A DNA stretch of 62,406 bases from Candidatus Pseudoscillospira faecavium (GCA_904420565.1 CAJFVV010000035.1:1-62406); one strand, 5' to 3'. Numbered from the stretch's first letter, positions 48,953 to 58,778 are shown. Made by a program: numbers and translations. Notes: generated from the sequence alone by a model not told the origin.

Positions 48953-50278
48953 TTACACCTCCGCCGCTTCGCCGGTCATATCGCCATCCATACTGCCGGT
49001 GATGCGCACCGGGACAAAGGTTCCGGGGGCAATGTCCTCCTCGGCCGTAAAATACACATGGCCGTCCACATCGGGAGAATCGGCATAGCTGCGGCCCACA
49101 TACATCTGGGCCTGTCCGTCAAAGCCCTCGCAAAGAACCTCCACCGTATCGCCCAGCCAGCTCTCGTTGAACGCATCCATCACGCGGGACTGCAGATCCA
49201 CCAGCAGCTCCACGCGCCGGTTGGCCTCCTCTTCGTCCACGCGCTCCTCCATCTCCGCAGCAGGCGTGCCCTCCTCGGGAGAATAGGGAAATACCCCTGC
49301 CCGCTCAAACTTCTGCTCGCGCAGGAAATCGCAAAGCTCTTCAAAGGCCGTCTCATCCTCATAAGGCAGGCCGGCAATAATGCTGGTGCGCAGCACAAGG
49401 CCCGGGATCTGCGTTCTCAGCTTGGCAAACAGTTCCGTCAGATAAGCCTTGTCACCCCGGCGGTTCATCGCGCTCAAAATGCGGTCATTGCAGTGCTGAA
49501 TAGGGATATCCAGATAGGGCAGAATTTTTTCCTGCCGCGCCACTGTGTCAATCAGCTCCTGGGTAATCTCATCGGGGTAGAGATAGTGCAGGCGAATCCA
49601 ATGCACGCCGCTGATGGCGCAGAGACGTTCCAACAGCTCGGCCAGTTTATGGCCGCCATACAGATCAAGGCCATAACGGGTGATATCCTGGGCAATCACA
49701 ATCAGTTCTTTGACACCGCCGCGCACCAAATCTTCCGCTTCCGCCACGATATTATCCATCGGCCGGCTGCGATATTTTCCGCGCAGAGAGGGAATCACAC
49801 AATAGGAACAGTGGTTGTCGCACCCTTCTGCAATGCGCAGATACGCCGTATACTCCGGCGTAATCAAAATCCGGTCTCCCTCGTCCACCGGTGCGTCAAT
49901 GCTGCCGAAATACTTGGGTGTCCCGCCGGAAATCACTTCCTCCAGCGCGTCCACAATGTCCTCATAACTGCCGCAGCCCAGCACGCCGTCCACCTCAGGC
50001 AGTTCCTCCAGGATCTGCGTGCCATAGCGCTGCGAAAGGCAGCCGGTCACCAGGATTTTCCTGATCTTCCCCTCTGCCTTCAGCTGCGCCATCTGCAAAA
50101 TATGGTCGATGGCTTCGGATTTTGCACTGTCGATAAACCCGCAGGTATTGATCACCACAACATCGGCCCCGGCAGGCTCTTTGCAGAGCGTGTGGCCGCT
50201 GTCGCGGGTCAGTGCCATCATCTGTTCACAGTTGACCAGATTTTTGGCACATCCCAGCGATAGAAACGATACTTTCAA
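48953..50278 (-). CDS. rimO: Ribosomal protein S12 methylthiotransferase RimO
   Basis: A 441-residue radical SAM methylthiotransferase. The N-terminal UPF0004 domain has FLSLGCAKNLVNCEQMM and further cluster cysteines in VVINTCGFIDSA and LVTGCLSQRYG. The radical SAM motif is AEGCDNHCSYCVIPSLRG (CxxxCxxC), and a TRAM domain closes the protein. It adds a methylthio group to Asp of ribosomal protein S12. The C-terminal sequence fits RimO rather than MiaB, because of GVFPYSPEEGTPAAE. It heads the rimO-HHH-pgsA operon. Confidence 0.94.
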   Translation of the reverse strand: MKVSFLSLGCAKNLVNCEQMMALTRDSGHTLCKEPAGADVVVINTCGFIDSAKSEAIDHILQMAQLKAEGKIRKILVTGCLSQRYGTQILEELPEVDGVLGCGSYEDIVDALEEVISGGTPKYFGSIDAPVDEGDRILITPEYTAYLRIAEGCDNHCSYCVIPSLRGKYRSRPMDNIVAEAEDLVRGGVKELIVIAQDITRYGLDLYGGHKLAELLERLCAISGVHWIRLHYLYPDEITQELIDTVARQEKILPYLDIPIQHCNDRILSAMNRRGDKAYLTELFAKLRTQIPGLVLRTSIIAGLPYEDETAFEELCDFLREQKFERAGVFPYSPEEGTPAAEMEERVDEEEANRRVELLVDLQSRVMDAFNESWLGDTVEVLCEGFDGQAQMYVGRSYADSPDVDGHVYFTAEEDIAPGTFVPVRITGSMDGDMTGEAAEV

Positions 50279-50312
50279 CCTTTCTGTCTCTCCTTACTGA
50301 TAAAACGTCAAC

Positions 50313-50888
50313 TCAAATCATCGTATAGCGGCCGCCTTTGCGCTTGTGCGCTTTCGGATCTTCCGCCGGGTAACCCAGCGTCAGCGCGGCGATGAACTCC
50401 CCATGTCCGGAAGCAAAGGCCGCCTCAAACAGGCCATTGCAGCCCACATGATTGGGCGCGCCGATCCAGCAGGAACCGATCCCCCGGTTCCATGCCGCAA
50501 GCTGCAGATTCTGGATGGCCGCTGAAACGCTTTCAATCACATTGTCGCGATCGCCGTCATCCCGGCGGTTGGCATACACCAAAATGCAGGCCGGAGCACC
50601 GCCCAGGGTGACCAGAAACTGATTTGTCTCCGCAATGACCTCCGGATGCTCCCGGAATTGCTTTTGCAGCACGGGATTAAAACGCAGCGCCACCACCGAC
50701 ATGATGGCGCGGACCTGCAGCATTTTTTCCGGCGTGCGCACAACAACGAAATACCACGGCTGCAAATTCAGCCCGGAAGGCGCGTAAAGCCCTGCCTGGA
50801 CAATTTCCTCCAGCACCTCGTCCGGAATCGGCACCGCGCGGTATTTCCGAATACTGCGTCTTTCCAGCATCACTTTTAATGCATCCAT
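50313..50888 (-). CDS. Nitroreductase family protein
   Basis: A 191-residue FMN-dependent oxidoreductase. The N-terminal LERRSIRKYRAVPIPDEVLE and APSGLNLQPWYFVVV bind FMN, and GIGSCWIGAPN with LGYPAEDPKAHKRK closes the fold. It probably reduces nitro or quinone compounds with NAD(P)H; the physiological substrate is unknown. The ATG at 50888 has GGAGGAG 7 bases upstream. It follows recX closely (4 bases) on the same strand. Confidence 0.9.
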   Translation of the reverse strand: MDALKVMLERRSIRKYRAVPIPDEVLEEIVQAGLYAPSGLNLQPWYFVVVRTPEKMLQVRAIMSVVALRFNPVLQKQFREHPEVIAETNQFLVTLGGAPACILVYANRRDDGDRDNVIESVSAAIQNLQLAAWNRGIGSCWIGAPNHVGCNGLFEAAFASGHGEFIAALTLGYPAEDPKAHKRKGGRYTMI

Positions 50889-50892
50889 CGCC

Positions 50893-51516
50893 TTACTCCT
50901 CCCTGTACTCCGCATCCATCCGGCGCAGAGCGGATTTGATATCTTCCCACGCAAAACCGCGGCGGCGCAGCCCGTCGCAAATGCGGCGGCGCAGCTTTTC
51001 ATCCAGAACCTTTCCCCGCAGCTTGGCGGCAATATAGCGGTCAATCGCTTCTGCGCTGTCTCCCGTTTCCGCAGTCATCGCTTCTTCCCACAGTTCCCGG
51101 GGAACGCCCCGGCGGTAAAACTCATCGCGCAGCTTCGCCGGGCCATACCCCAGCGCACTATAATGCCGCGCCACGCTCTTGGCATAGCCCAAATCATCCA
51201 GTGCGCCGATTTCCTCCAGCCAATCCGCGGCGGCGGCGGCATTTTCCTCGCTCTCGCCCTTTTCCACCAGGCGGCGGCACAGCTCCTTTCTGGACAAGGC
51301 CCGCGCTCCGATCATCTCTGCCGCACGGGCACGGCTGCGGGAAAGGCCGGCAGCGCGCATCAGGCGCATTTCTTCCTCCCCGGAAAGCACGCGGCCCGGA
51401 TACAAGGAAAACTCCAGCACTTCCTTTTCCGTCGCCTTCAAGAGATTTCCTTCTTCAAAATAAATCAGAATGCGCCCTTTTACCCGACGGGAGGGTTCCA
51501 CCTTAGCGACCTTCAT
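50893..51516 (-). CDS. recX: Regulatory protein RecX
   Basis: A 207-residue RecX with three-helix repeats: [42 protein letters not shown] and [19 protein letters not shown]. It binds RecA filaments and limits their activity. The start at 51516 overlaps the end of recA, as is usual; an ATG at 51534 is the alternative. The N-terminal 50 residues ([20 protein letters not shown]) are longer than in E. coli but normal for Firmicutes. Confidence 0.93.
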   Translation of the reverse strand: MKVAKVEPSRRVKGRILIYFEEGNLLKATEKEVLEFSLYPGRVLSGEEEMRLMRAAGLSRSRARAAEMIGARALSRKELCRRLVEKGESEENAAAAADWLEEIGALDDLGYAKSVARHYSALGYGPAKLRDEFYRRGVPRELWEEAMTAETGDSAEAIDRYIAAKLRGKVLDEKLRRRICDGLRRRGFAWEDIKSALRRMDAEYREE

Positions 51517-52627
51517 CCTCGTCGTCAAAATCATCGGCGGACACATCCACTGGACGGCCTGCCGCACGGGCAGCAGCCTTGGACTGGTTGCTCATCAGCT
51601 TATAGAAATCCCGGCGGATATCTGCATCCAGCTTCTCCGCCACGTCGGGATGATCCCGCAAATACTGTTTCGCAGCGTCACGGCCCTGTCCGATGCGAAC
51701 CTCTCCCATAGAAAACCAGGAGCCGGATTTCTGCACCAGATCCAGCTTGACGCCCAAATCGATCATCTCGCCCCAGCGGGAAATGCCCTCGCCATACATA
51801 ATATCAAATTCCGCTTCCCGGAACGGAGGCGCCACTTTGTTTTTCACAACCTTGGCCCGGGTGCGGTTACCGATGATTTCGCTGCCGGATTTCAGCGCTT
51901 CAACCCGGCGCACCTCAATACGGACGGAAGAATAAAACTTCAGCGCCCGGCCGCCGGTGGTCACCTCGGGGTTGCCGTACATCACGCCCACCTTTTCCCG
52001 CAGCTGGTTGATGAAAATGACAATGCAGTTGGTTTTGTTGATTGCGCCAGTCAGCTTGCGCAGGGCCTGGCTCATCAGCCGCGCCTGCAGACCCACATAG
52101 CTGTCGCCCATCTCGCCCTCAATTTCGGCGCGGGGCACCAGGGCGGCCACCGAGTCCACCACCACTACATCAATGGCGCCGGAGCGCACCAGCGCTTCGG
52201 TAATCTCCAACGCCTGCTCGCCGGTATCGGGCTGGGAAATCAGCATATCGTCGATATTTACGCCCAGCGCATGGGCATATGTAGGATCCAGCGCGTGTTC
52301 TGCATCCACAAAAGCAACCTCTCCGCCCCGCTTTTGGGCCTCTGCCACAATGTGCAGCGCCAGGGTGGTCTTACCGGAGGATTCCGGTCCGTAGATTTCA
52401 ATAATCCGCCCCTTGGGAACGCCGCCGATGCCCAGCGCCAAATCCAGCGTCAAGGAACCCGTGGGAATGGCTTCCACATTGGCGTGCAGATTTTCTCCCA
52501 AACGCATGATGGAACCCTTGCCATACATTTTCTCAATCTGCTGCATCGCCGTTTCAATGGCGCGCTTTTTATCGGATGCAGGCCCCGCCTGCTCTACCGG
52601 CGATGCCGCTTTTGCCTTTCCTGCCAT
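51503..52627 (-). CDS. recA: Recombinase RecA
   Basis: A 374-residue RecA. Walker A is [13 protein letters not shown], Walker B is [12 protein letters not shown], and the DNA-binding loops are around [19 protein letters not shown] and [20 protein letters not shown]. The C-terminus is the usual acidic tail ([12 protein letters not shown]). AAGGAAGGA precedes the ATG. It forms strand-exchange filaments and triggers the SOS response. An SOS box was not found by eye in the short gap to prmC, so promoter control is unclear. Confidence 0.98.
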   Translation of the reverse strand: MAGKAKAASPVEQAGPASDKKRAIETAMQQIEKMYGKGSIMRLGENLHANVEAIPTGSLTLDLALGIGGVPKGRIIEIYGPESSGKTTLALHIVAEAQKRGGEVAFVDAEHALDPTYAHALGVNIDDMLISQPDTGEQALEITEALVRSGAIDVVVVDSVAALVPRAEIEGEMGDSYVGLQARLMSQALRKLTGAINKTNCIVIFINQLREKVGVMYGNPEVTTGGRALKFYSSVRIEVRRVEALKSGSEIIGNRTRAKVVKNKVAPPFREAEFDIMYGEGISRWGEMIDLGVKLDLVQKSGSWFSMGEVRIGQGRDAAKQYLRDHPDVAEKLDADIRRDFYKLMSNQSKAAARAAGRPVDVSADDFDDEDEGR

Positions 52628-52699
52628 TCAAAATCATCCTTCCTTTGCGCCGGGTATTTTTCCTTTCCCGCCGCAGCTCATTTTCCTGTGTATTCTGCT

Positions 52700-53569
52700 T
52701 CAAATTTCCGTGTACAGCCTGCCGGAAATCACCCGGCAGATGCCCTGGGTATCCTCAAACAGCTCCAGATCGCCGAAACCCTCTGCGCGCATCAGGCGCA
52801 GCACAGCATCCGCCTGCCCAATGCCCAGCTCAAACAGCAGCCTTCCGCCGGGAAGCAGCGCTTCCTTCCATCGACTGGCAATCGCGCGGTAAAAATCCAG
52901 GCCATCCTCTCCGCCGTCCAGCGCCATATGCGGCTCATATTCCCGCACGGAACGATCCAGCCGGACAATCTCGCCGCTGGGAATATACGGCGGATTGGAA
53001 ACAATGCACTGAAACCCGTCAAAATTTTTCGGCGGCGGCGCCAGCGCATCCGCCTGCAGTACAGCAGTGCGGCTTTGCAAGTGGTTGAGGCGCACATTGA
53101 TGCGGGCAATCCGCAGCGCCCCCGCCGAAGAATCCGCCAAAACCACGCGGCATTCCGGGATCTGAGCGGCAATTGCAAGGCCAACGCAGCCGCTTCCCGT
53201 GCACAAATCCAGCACCCGCCGCGGCCCCTTCATATCGTTCAAACAGGCAATCGCCTGCTCCGCCAAAACCTGGGTATCATCCCGCGGAATCAAAACCTCC
53301 GGGCTGATGGTCAGCGGCAGGCCATAAAATTCCCATTCGCCCACCAGGTAGGCCACCGGCTCCCCCAAAAGCCTGCGCTGCAGCAGCGCCTGCACCCGCT
53401 CTGCAATCTCCGGGGATGCATAGAGCCGGTGATCGCGGTAAAACTCTTCCTTGCTTTTGCCTGCCGCGCAGCACACGATTTCCCGCGCTTCCAGCGCCGC
53501 GCTTTCCACACCTTCTTTTTTCAGCACGCGGCGCACATCGAGATATAAATCATTGTAGGTCGACAGCAT
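52700..53569 (-). CDS. prmC: Peptide chain release factor N5-glutamine methyltransferase
   Basis: A 289-residue SAM-dependent methyltransferase. The N-terminal helical domain contains LGEPVAYLVGEWEFYGLPLT, the SAM motif I is VLDLCTGSGCVGLAIA and the substrate motif is IVSNPPYIPSGEI (NPPY). It methylates the GGQ glutamine of release factors. It lies 30 bases after the DUF1385 gene and 72 bases before recA on the same strand; DUF1385-prmC pairs are common in Firmicutes. Confidence 0.96.
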   Translation of the reverse strand: MLSTYNDLYLDVRRVLKKEGVESAALEAREIVCCAAGKSKEEFYRDHRLYASPEIAERVQALLQRRLLGEPVAYLVGEWEFYGLPLTISPEVLIPRDDTQVLAEQAIACLNDMKGPRRVLDLCTGSGCVGLAIAAQIPECRVVLADSSAGALRIARINVRLNHLQSRTAVLQADALAPPPKNFDGFQCIVSNPPYIPSGEIVRLDRSVREYEPHMALDGGEDGLDFYRAIASRWKEALLPGGRLLFELGIGQADAVLRLMRAEGFGDLELFEDTQGICRVISGRLYTEI

Positions 53570-53599
53570 AAACTGCCTTCTTTCTCACAAAGCCCTTTT

Positions 53600-54583
53600 T
53601 CACCACTGATCGCTGCCCTTCTCCTCCGGCAGAACCGCTTTCAGCGCGGTAATGCCGACCTCAATCATGGAATCATCCGGCTCAAAGGTGGTAAAATTCT
53701 GCATCCAGAGACCCGGCGCCCGCAGCACACGGCACACCAGGTTTTCATGGCCGCCTACATAGCGGTTAAACTCATAAGTCACACCCATCACCACAGGCAG
53801 CAGCAGCAGATGCAGCAGCATCCGCAGCCAAACATTGCTGAGCTCCAACGGCGTGAACAGTGCCACAGAGAGAATGATGGAAATAATAATCACCACAAAC
53901 AAAAAGCTCGTTCCGCAGCGGGGATGATGGCGCGGCTGCCTGCGCACATTCTCTACAGTCAGCTCCAGTCCGTTTTCATAGCAAAAAATCGTCTTGTGCT
54001 CCGCCCCGTGGTAACAGAACACCCGATGGATATCTTTCATCCTGGAACACAGGAACAGATACAATACAAAAATAACCGCTTTCAGGACACCTTCCAGGAT
54101 GCCCATGGCCCACAGGCCTATGCCGCCGGGCACGATATGATTGACAATCCCCACGATAAAGCTCGGCAAAAAGATAAACAGCAGCAGCGACATGCCGACA
54201 CCGAGCAGCACGGAAACAGTCAGCATCAGGCTCATCATTTTTTCGTCAGAAATATGCCGGCTCAGCCATTGTTCAAATTTGCCCGGCTCATAATCCTCCT
54301 CATCTTCTACGCCGGAAACTTCCGCCGAATACATCAGTGCCCGCACACCGGTGTACAGGGACATGATAAAGGTATAAATGCCGCGGAAAAACGGAATCTT
54401 CCAAAAAGCAGGCCGCCCGGCATTTTCTTCCACCTTGACGTCCAAGGTGCCGTCGCTCTTGCGCACGACAATCGCGCGCTTTTCCGGCCCCTGCATCAGG
54501 ATGCCTTCGATCAGCGCCTGACCGCCGCATGTTGTTTTATATGGGGTGGCGCAGCACCCCTGGGTCTGTTTTTCATCTGCCAT
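53600..54583 (-). CDS. DUF1385 family membrane protein
   Basis: A 327-residue membrane protein of the DUF1385 family (YqhQ-like). Conserved blocks are GGQALIEGILMQGPEKRAIV, FFRGIYTFIMSLYTGVRAL, YHGAEHKTIFCYENGLELT and RHHPRCGTSFLFVV, with about four membrane helices. The His, Glu and Cys of FCYHGAEHKTI suggest metal binding, but its function is unknown. It has its own sigma-A promoter (54627-54649) and begins the DUF1385-prmC-recA-recX run. Start at 54583 has GAAGGAG upstream. Confidence 0.9.
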   Translation of the reverse strand: MADEKQTQGCCATPYKTTCGGQALIEGILMQGPEKRAIVVRKSDGTLDVKVEENAGRPAFWKIPFFRGIYTFIMSLYTGVRALMYSAEVSGVEDEEDYEPGKFEQWLSRHISDEKMMSLMLTVSVLLGVGMSLLLFIFLPSFIVGIVNHIVPGGIGLWAMGILEGVLKAVIFVLYLFLCSRMKDIHRVFCYHGAEHKTIFCYENGLELTVENVRRQPRHHPRCGTSFLFVVIIISIILSVALFTPLELSNVWLRMLLHLLLLPVVMGVTYEFNRYVGGHENLVCRVLRAPGLWMQNFTTFEPDDSMIEVGITALKAVLPEEKGSDQW

Positions 54584-54616
54584 GCAAAAAGTTCTCCTTC
54601 AAAATGACACTGTCAG

Positions 54617-54645
54617 TATACTATTGTTGTCCTGAAATTGCAAGC
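54617..54645 (-). promoter_or_regulatory. Promoter of the DUF1385 operon
   Basis: On the minus strand TTGCAA, 17-bp spacer, TATACT, then the AAGGAG of the gene about 25 bases on. Coordinates are approximate to a few bases. Confidence 0.65.
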
Positions 54646-54674
54646 ATTATCCAAACTTTTGTTCTATTTTAAGC

Positions 54675-56111
54675 CTATGCCGCACTCTGCCGCAGCGGCA
54701 GATAAATTTGGGCAATGCAGCCGCCGCCTTCAGCATTGCCGATTTCAAACCGGCCGCCATGTCGGGTGACGATCTCTTCCACCACAGCAAGGCCAATGCC
54801 GCTGCCCCGCGCTTTGGAGCTGCCCTTGTAAAACTTCTGCTTAATAAAAGGCAGATCCGCTTCCGGAATACCGGGGCCATAATCCCGAATGGTCAAAACG
54901 ACCATATCCTGCCCCACCTCGATGGCTGCATCCACTTTTCCTCCGCTGCCGCCATGTTTGGCCGCATTGTCCAGCAGATTGCAGAACACCTGCTTGAGCC
55001 GCTCGGGATCTCCTTCAATAATGGGAAATTCGCCGGCGCTGCTTTCCGTATAGTGCATCTCAATACCATCCTGCTTGAACAGCTCTTTATAGGTGAAAAT
55101 CGCATCCTCAAATTCCGCCTGGATGTCCACCGGCTCGACCTCCAGCGTAAAGCGCCCATCCTGCATTCTGGAAAACTGCAGGAGCTCTTCCACCATGTTG
55201 GTCAGGCGGCGGGACTCCTTGAGGATAATACCAACACCGCGGCGCAGCTGCACCGGATCGTTGCTGGTGTCTCCCAAGAGTGTTTCTCCCCAGCCATTGA
55301 TTGCTGTCAATGGCGTGCGCAGCTCGTGCGATACGGAAGAAATAAACTCCCGCTGCATTTTTTCATTCTGGCTGATTTTCGTGGACATTTCATTGATGCT
55401 GTCCACCAGGTCACCAATTTCCTCCCGATAGGTATTTTCAATCTGCAAACCGTAGCTGCCCGAAGAAATATGCTGCACCGCCTCAGTCACTTCTGCCACA
55501 GGTTCCACAATATTGCGAATGAAAACCAGATTGGTAAAAAAGACCATCACCAGCATGGCGATACCGATGCAGAAAACCAGAACACAGCTGATTAAAATCT
55601 GCTGATCAATTAAACGTGCAGAGGTGACATAGCGCAGCGCGCCGACCACAGTTCCATCATAGGTCAAGGGACAGGTAACGGAAACAATTTTCTCGTTTGT
55701 ATGGGCGTCCTTCCCTACATACACACCAATCTCATTCGACTCCAGGGCTGTTGTGATATCCGGAGTTTCTGGAGACAATCCCGCGGTAAAATTATAGGAA
55801 GACGTTTCAATGCGGCCGCTGGTATCAATGAACTGCAGCTCCATCCGGTCTTTGTCCACAAAGCTCTGGGTATAATTATATGCGATGGCATAGTATTCTT
55901 CATAGCTGGAAATGGAAGAGCGGTTCATAAAACCGATGGACGCTTTGGCCTGAGCCGTCATCGCATTTTGTACATTGCTGTAATAATAAGATGCAATGCT
56001 TGCAGAAAACAAGCCGCAGGCAATCAGCATAATAACAGTGACAACGCTCATGCTGTTCGCCATCCAGCGCTGACGCAGGCCATGCACTTTTGCTTTCATT
56101 TTCAACTGCAT
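54675..56111 (-). CDS. Sensor histidine kinase
   Basis: A 478-residue kinase. Two membrane helices (VVTVIMLIACGLFSASIASY near 25-45 and LISCVLVFCIGIAMLVMVFF near 170-190) bracket an extracellular sensor of about 130 residues. A HAMP domain follows (VEPVAEVTEAVQHISSGSYG), then the H-box SSVSHELRTPLTAINGWGE, the N-box QVFCNLLDNAAKHGG, and G-boxes DYGPGIPEADLPFI and GSGIGLAVVEEIV. The start is unclear: ATG at 56111 is only 2 bases from GGAG, and a TTG at 56105 or ATG at 56099 are options. It follows the response regulator gene and makes a two-component pair with it. Confidence 0.93.
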   Translation of the reverse strand: MQLKMKAKVHGLRQRWMANSMSVVTVIMLIACGLFSASIASYYYSNVQNAMTAQAKASIGFMNRSSISSYEEYYAIAYNYTQSFVDKDRMELQFIDTSGRIETSSYNFTAGLSPETPDITTALESNEIGVYVGKDAHTNEKIVSVTCPLTYDGTVVGALRYVTSARLIDQQILISCVLVFCIGIAMLVMVFFTNLVFIRNIVEPVAEVTEAVQHISSGSYGLQIENTYREEIGDLVDSINEMSTKISQNEKMQREFISSVSHELRTPLTAINGWGETLLGDTSNDPVQLRRGVGIILKESRRLTNMVEELLQFSRMQDGRFTLEVEPVDIQAEFEDAIFTYKELFKQDGIEMHYTESSAGEFPIIEGDPERLKQVFCNLLDNAAKHGGSGGKVDAAIEVGQDMVVLTIRDYGPGIPEADLPFIKQKFYKGSSKARGSGIGLAVVEEIVTRHGGRFEIGNAEGGGCIAQIYLPLRQSAA

Positions 56112-56178
56112 ATCTCCTGCGCCCCCTTTTGCCGCATTGTTCCTGCAGCGCCGACCGCCCCGCGCCGCAGATTATCTC

Positions 56179-56868
56179 TTAAAAGCCCCACTTGTAACCA
56201 TAACCCCAAACCGTTGTAATATAAGTTGGATTCTGAGGATTATCCTCGATTTTCAGGCGCAGCCTGCGGATATTGACATCCACAATTTTGACCTCGCCGA
56301 AATAATCATGGCCCCACACCATATCCAGGATTTCTTCCCGCGACAGCGCTTTCCCCGGATTTTCCATAAACATTTTCATAATGGTGTATTCCACCTGCGT
56401 CAGCTTGATGCGCTGCCCGTTTTTCTCCAGCGTGCGATTGCGGGTGTTCAGCAAAAATGGGTCTTTGCGAATTTCCCCTTCTGCCGCTTCCTCTGCATCA
56501 CCGCCCGTACGGCGAAACAGCGCATCCACCCGTGCTGTGAGTTCCGCAGGTGAAAAAGGCTTTGTCACATAGTCGTCAGCGCCGGTCATCAGGCCAGTCA
56601 CCTTGTCCATTTCCTGGGCCCGGGCCGTCAGCATAATGATGCCAATCTTGGTATTGGTGGCGCGAATCCGGCGGCAAACCTCAAACCCATCGATGCCGGG
56701 AAGCATGACATCCAGCAGTGCCACTTTGACGTCCGGATTCTCATTGAGCCGCTCCAGCGCCTCTTCCCCTGTTTCTGCTTCAATGACGTCATAGCCCACT
56801 CGCTTCAAATTAATCACTACAAAGCTGCGGATACTGGACTCATCCTCTAAAACCAGCACCTTTTTCAT
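56179..56868 (-). CDS. Response regulator, OmpR/PhoB family
   Basis: A 229-residue regulator. The receiver domain has EDE near the start (LVLEDESSIR), the phosphorylated Asp in VALLDVMLPGIDG, and TAR and KPF switch residues (LTARAQ, VTKPFSP). The C-terminal winged helix ends RRLRLKIEDNPQNPTYITTV and RGxGYK-like WGYGYKWGF. It lies 67 bases before the kinase gene and 42 bases after the repeat lipoprotein gene, all in one direction, so the three probably form an operon. Confidence 0.95.
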   Translation of the reverse strand: MKKVLVLEDESSIRSFVVINLKRVGYDVIEAETGEEALERLNENPDVKVALLDVMLPGIDGFEVCRRIRATNTKIGIIMLTARAQEMDKVTGLMTGADDYVTKPFSPAELTARVDALFRRTGGDAEEAAEGEIRKDPFLLNTRNRTLEKNGQRIKLTQVEYTIMKMFMENPGKALSREEILDMVWGHDYFGEVKIVDVNIRRLRLKIEDNPQNPTYITTVWGYGYKWGF

Positions 56869-56910
56869 TGCAAAACGCCATCCTTCCTATTGATGATTTC
56901 TTTTTGCCGA

Positions 56911-58305
56911 TTATTGCAAATACCATTCCGCCTGAATCATGTGAAATGCTTCGCGCAGCGCATCCTCGCTCATAATGCCGGGCCAGCTGTCGCTGCCTTC
57001 CGCAAATTCTGCAGCATAAATTGTTGTTGCCTGCCGCACCAGCACAAACCGGTTTCCCCGGCTGGCTTTATATTCCCGGTTATCTCCTGTTTCGGTGTAA
57101 ATGGTCACAATATCCTGCACCTCGCCGTCCCCGCCCTGGGACACGCCGAAGGTTACCGCCCGTTCACCGGTTGTGCTGGTCACATCGGTAATCATAATCG
57201 TGTTTTTCCAGCTTTCAGGGAGCACCAGATACCATCCATCTGTCAAATTGTGATAGGTTGTCTCCACTACATTGGCTTCTCCAGTACTGGAAAAAGCTGT
57301 CCACTGGATTCCCCAATAAGTTTGTGAAGCCGCATTGGGCTTCTGCAGTTCATAAGAAATAGGGATCTCCAGCACACCGTCATCGTTGATATCCCGCGCC
57401 TGAACAGACGCATTATGATATACCAGGCGGCTGATGCCGGTCTGTTCATCCATCATACAGTTGGTCAGCACACCGTCGCGCAGCACCAGAATATCTGTCA
57501 CCTGATTGCTGTCGTCCACATTTCCTATCACAAACAACGCTTCTTCGCCGTCTGTCAATCCTCCCATACGCACTTCATCCAGCATAGCAGGCGCTACAGA
57601 AAGTTTGGCAGTACTCTGAATCTCCAAGGCACCCTGCGTCCATTCATAAAGCGTGGCATTGCAATTTCCTGAGCTTCCTCCCGCAATAATGACCAGTCCG
57701 GGTATACCGTTGCGGTCCAGATCCGTTGTGACATAGCTGTTGTAATTGGTTTCCAAAATCTTTTGCCCATCATACCGGTTCAAATTGTACACGGAAACCA
57801 CGCGGGTGAGTGTGTGGTCGCTGGTGCTGTTTGCCAAGAGGCCCTGTGTATTGTCAGCGCTCACCATCCGCCAGCCTACGATCAGTTCTAAAATGCCATC
57901 GCCATTCATGTCCTCATAGTCCACCCGGTCAATAGATGCAGCACTCTCCTGAATTTCCACCGCGGCCTGATAGCCATCTTCCGTTTCCTTAAAAATATAA
58001 ATCTTCAGCGGTTTGGTGTCCCCGCTTTTTCTCAGAAACACAATCGCCTCATCAATGCCGTCGCTGTCCACATCCACCATCTGCACCAGCTGCAGATTCT
58101 CACCCTCGGTTGGCGCAATATATTCATAACCGGTGCTCAGCAGTGTATTGATTTCGTTTTCCAGGTCTGTATATTCTTCCGGCAGTTTCGGCAGGCTGTA
58201 TAGCTCATCTGGTGAAGATACAAACATGCATCCGGACAATGCCAGTGCTGTGCTTGCCGTTATAAAAAAAACACCTGCTCTTTTGACGCAATCCCGCAAT
58301 CTCAC
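56911..58305 (-). CDS. Lipoprotein with VCBS/FG-GAP-type calcium-loop repeats
   Basis: A 464-residue lipoprotein. A GTG at 58305 with GGGAGG 9 bases upstream gives a signal (VFFITASTALALSGC) with lipobox Cys. Several Asp-rich loops resemble EF-hand or VCBS calcium sites in a beta-propeller: DVDSDGIDEAIV, DMNGDGILELIV, DLDRNGIPGLVI and DINDDGVLEIPI. It should sit on the outer membrane face. It is the first gene of an operon with the response regulator and kinase, so it may sense or modulate the signal seen by the kinase; this is inference from gene order. Confidence 0.82.
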   Translation of the reverse strand: MRLRDCVKRAGVFFITASTALALSGCMFVSSPDELYSLPKLPEEYTDLENEINTLLSTGYEYIAPTEGENLQLVQMVDVDSDGIDEAIVFLRKSGDTKPLKIYIFKETEDGYQAAVEIQESAASIDRVDYEDMNGDGILELIVGWRMVSADNTQGLLANSTSDHTLTRVVSVYNLNRYDGQKILETNYNSYVTTDLDRNGIPGLVIIAGGSSGNCNATLYEWTQGALEIQSTAKLSVAPAMLDEVRMGGLTDGEEALFVIGNVDDSNQVTDILVLRDGVLTNCMMDEQTGISRLVYHNASVQARDINDDGVLEIPISYELQKPNAASQTYWGIQWTAFSSTGEANVVETTYHNLTDGWYLVLPESWKNTIMITDVTSTTGERAVTFGVSQGGDGEVQDIVTIYTETGDNREYKASRGNRFVLVRQATTIYAAEFAEGSDSWPGIMSEDALREAFHMIQAEWYLQ

Positions 58306-58461
58306 CGGGCATTTCCTCCCAACCTGTTTGGATATGACTTCTTTGTGCAGTCTATACTTCTCTAATTTATAATTGTACCACATTCCCCATCACTTGGGTA
58401 GTTCTTTTTTGTATCTCTCCCGCACTTTTCAATTTACTGAAAAATTTTTTATAAAATAGAC

Positions 58462-58490
58462 TTGCTTTTTTTGAAACAACACGCTATAAT
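58462..58490 (+). promoter_or_regulatory. Promoter of tRNA-Leu (CAA)
   Basis: TTGCTT (58462-58467), 17-bp spacer, TATAAT (58485-58490). Confidence 0.75.
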
Positions 58491-58509
58491 AAGAACGCTT
58501 TTTCAACAA

Positions 58510-58595
58510 GCCGGTGTGGTGGAATGGCAGACGCGACGGACTCAAAATCCGTTCCTGGCAACAGGGTGTGGGTTCAAGTCCCACCACCGGCACCA
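58510..58595 (+). tRNA. tRNA-Leu (anticodon CAA)
   Basis: An 86-base class II tRNA with a long variable arm (CCTGGCAACAGG) and encoded CCA. The anticodon stem ACGGA / TCCGT encloses CTCAAAA with anticodon CAA. Acceptor GCCGGTG pairs with CACCGGC. It forms the left border of a prophage-like segment. Confidence 0.96.
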
Positions 58596-58597
58596 AG

Positions 58598-58637
58598 TCG
58601 GGAGCTATTGCAGCGCAATGGTTCCCGATTTTTTCTT
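58598..58637 (+). terminator. Terminator of tRNA-Leu (CAA)
   Basis: TCGGGA and TATTG pair with CAATG and TCCCGA, followed by TTTTTTC. Confidence 0.75.
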
Positions 58638-58700
58638 TACTGCCGCAGCGGATAGCGCCGATAATATATTATTTGCTTGATTCAAGATATTGCCGCACCA

Positions 58701-58740
58701 GTTAGCAAAATATTCGCAAAATGCTAACTAAAATGCTAAC
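58701..58740. repeat. GTTAGC inverted and direct repeats
   Basis: GTTAGC (58701) is followed by two copies of TGCTAAC (58722-58728 and 58734-58740), one inverted pair and one direct pair. It lies between the tRNA and the endolysin gene, where a phage attachment region could be expected. No integrase gene is present. Confidence 0.5.
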
Positions 58741-58770
58741 AAAATGGCCGGGGATTTCTCCCCGGCTATT
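58741..58770 (-). terminator. Terminator after the endolysin gene
   Basis: GCCGGGG-atttct-CCCCGGC, with a T-run on the minus strand (CATTTTG). Confidence 0.75.
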
Positions 58771-58778
58771 TCTAATTT

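Noticed and set aside
51470..53548. A 692-codon plus-strand frame across recA and prmC
   Set aside because: Shadow frame opposite two clear housekeeping genes; no ribosome site.
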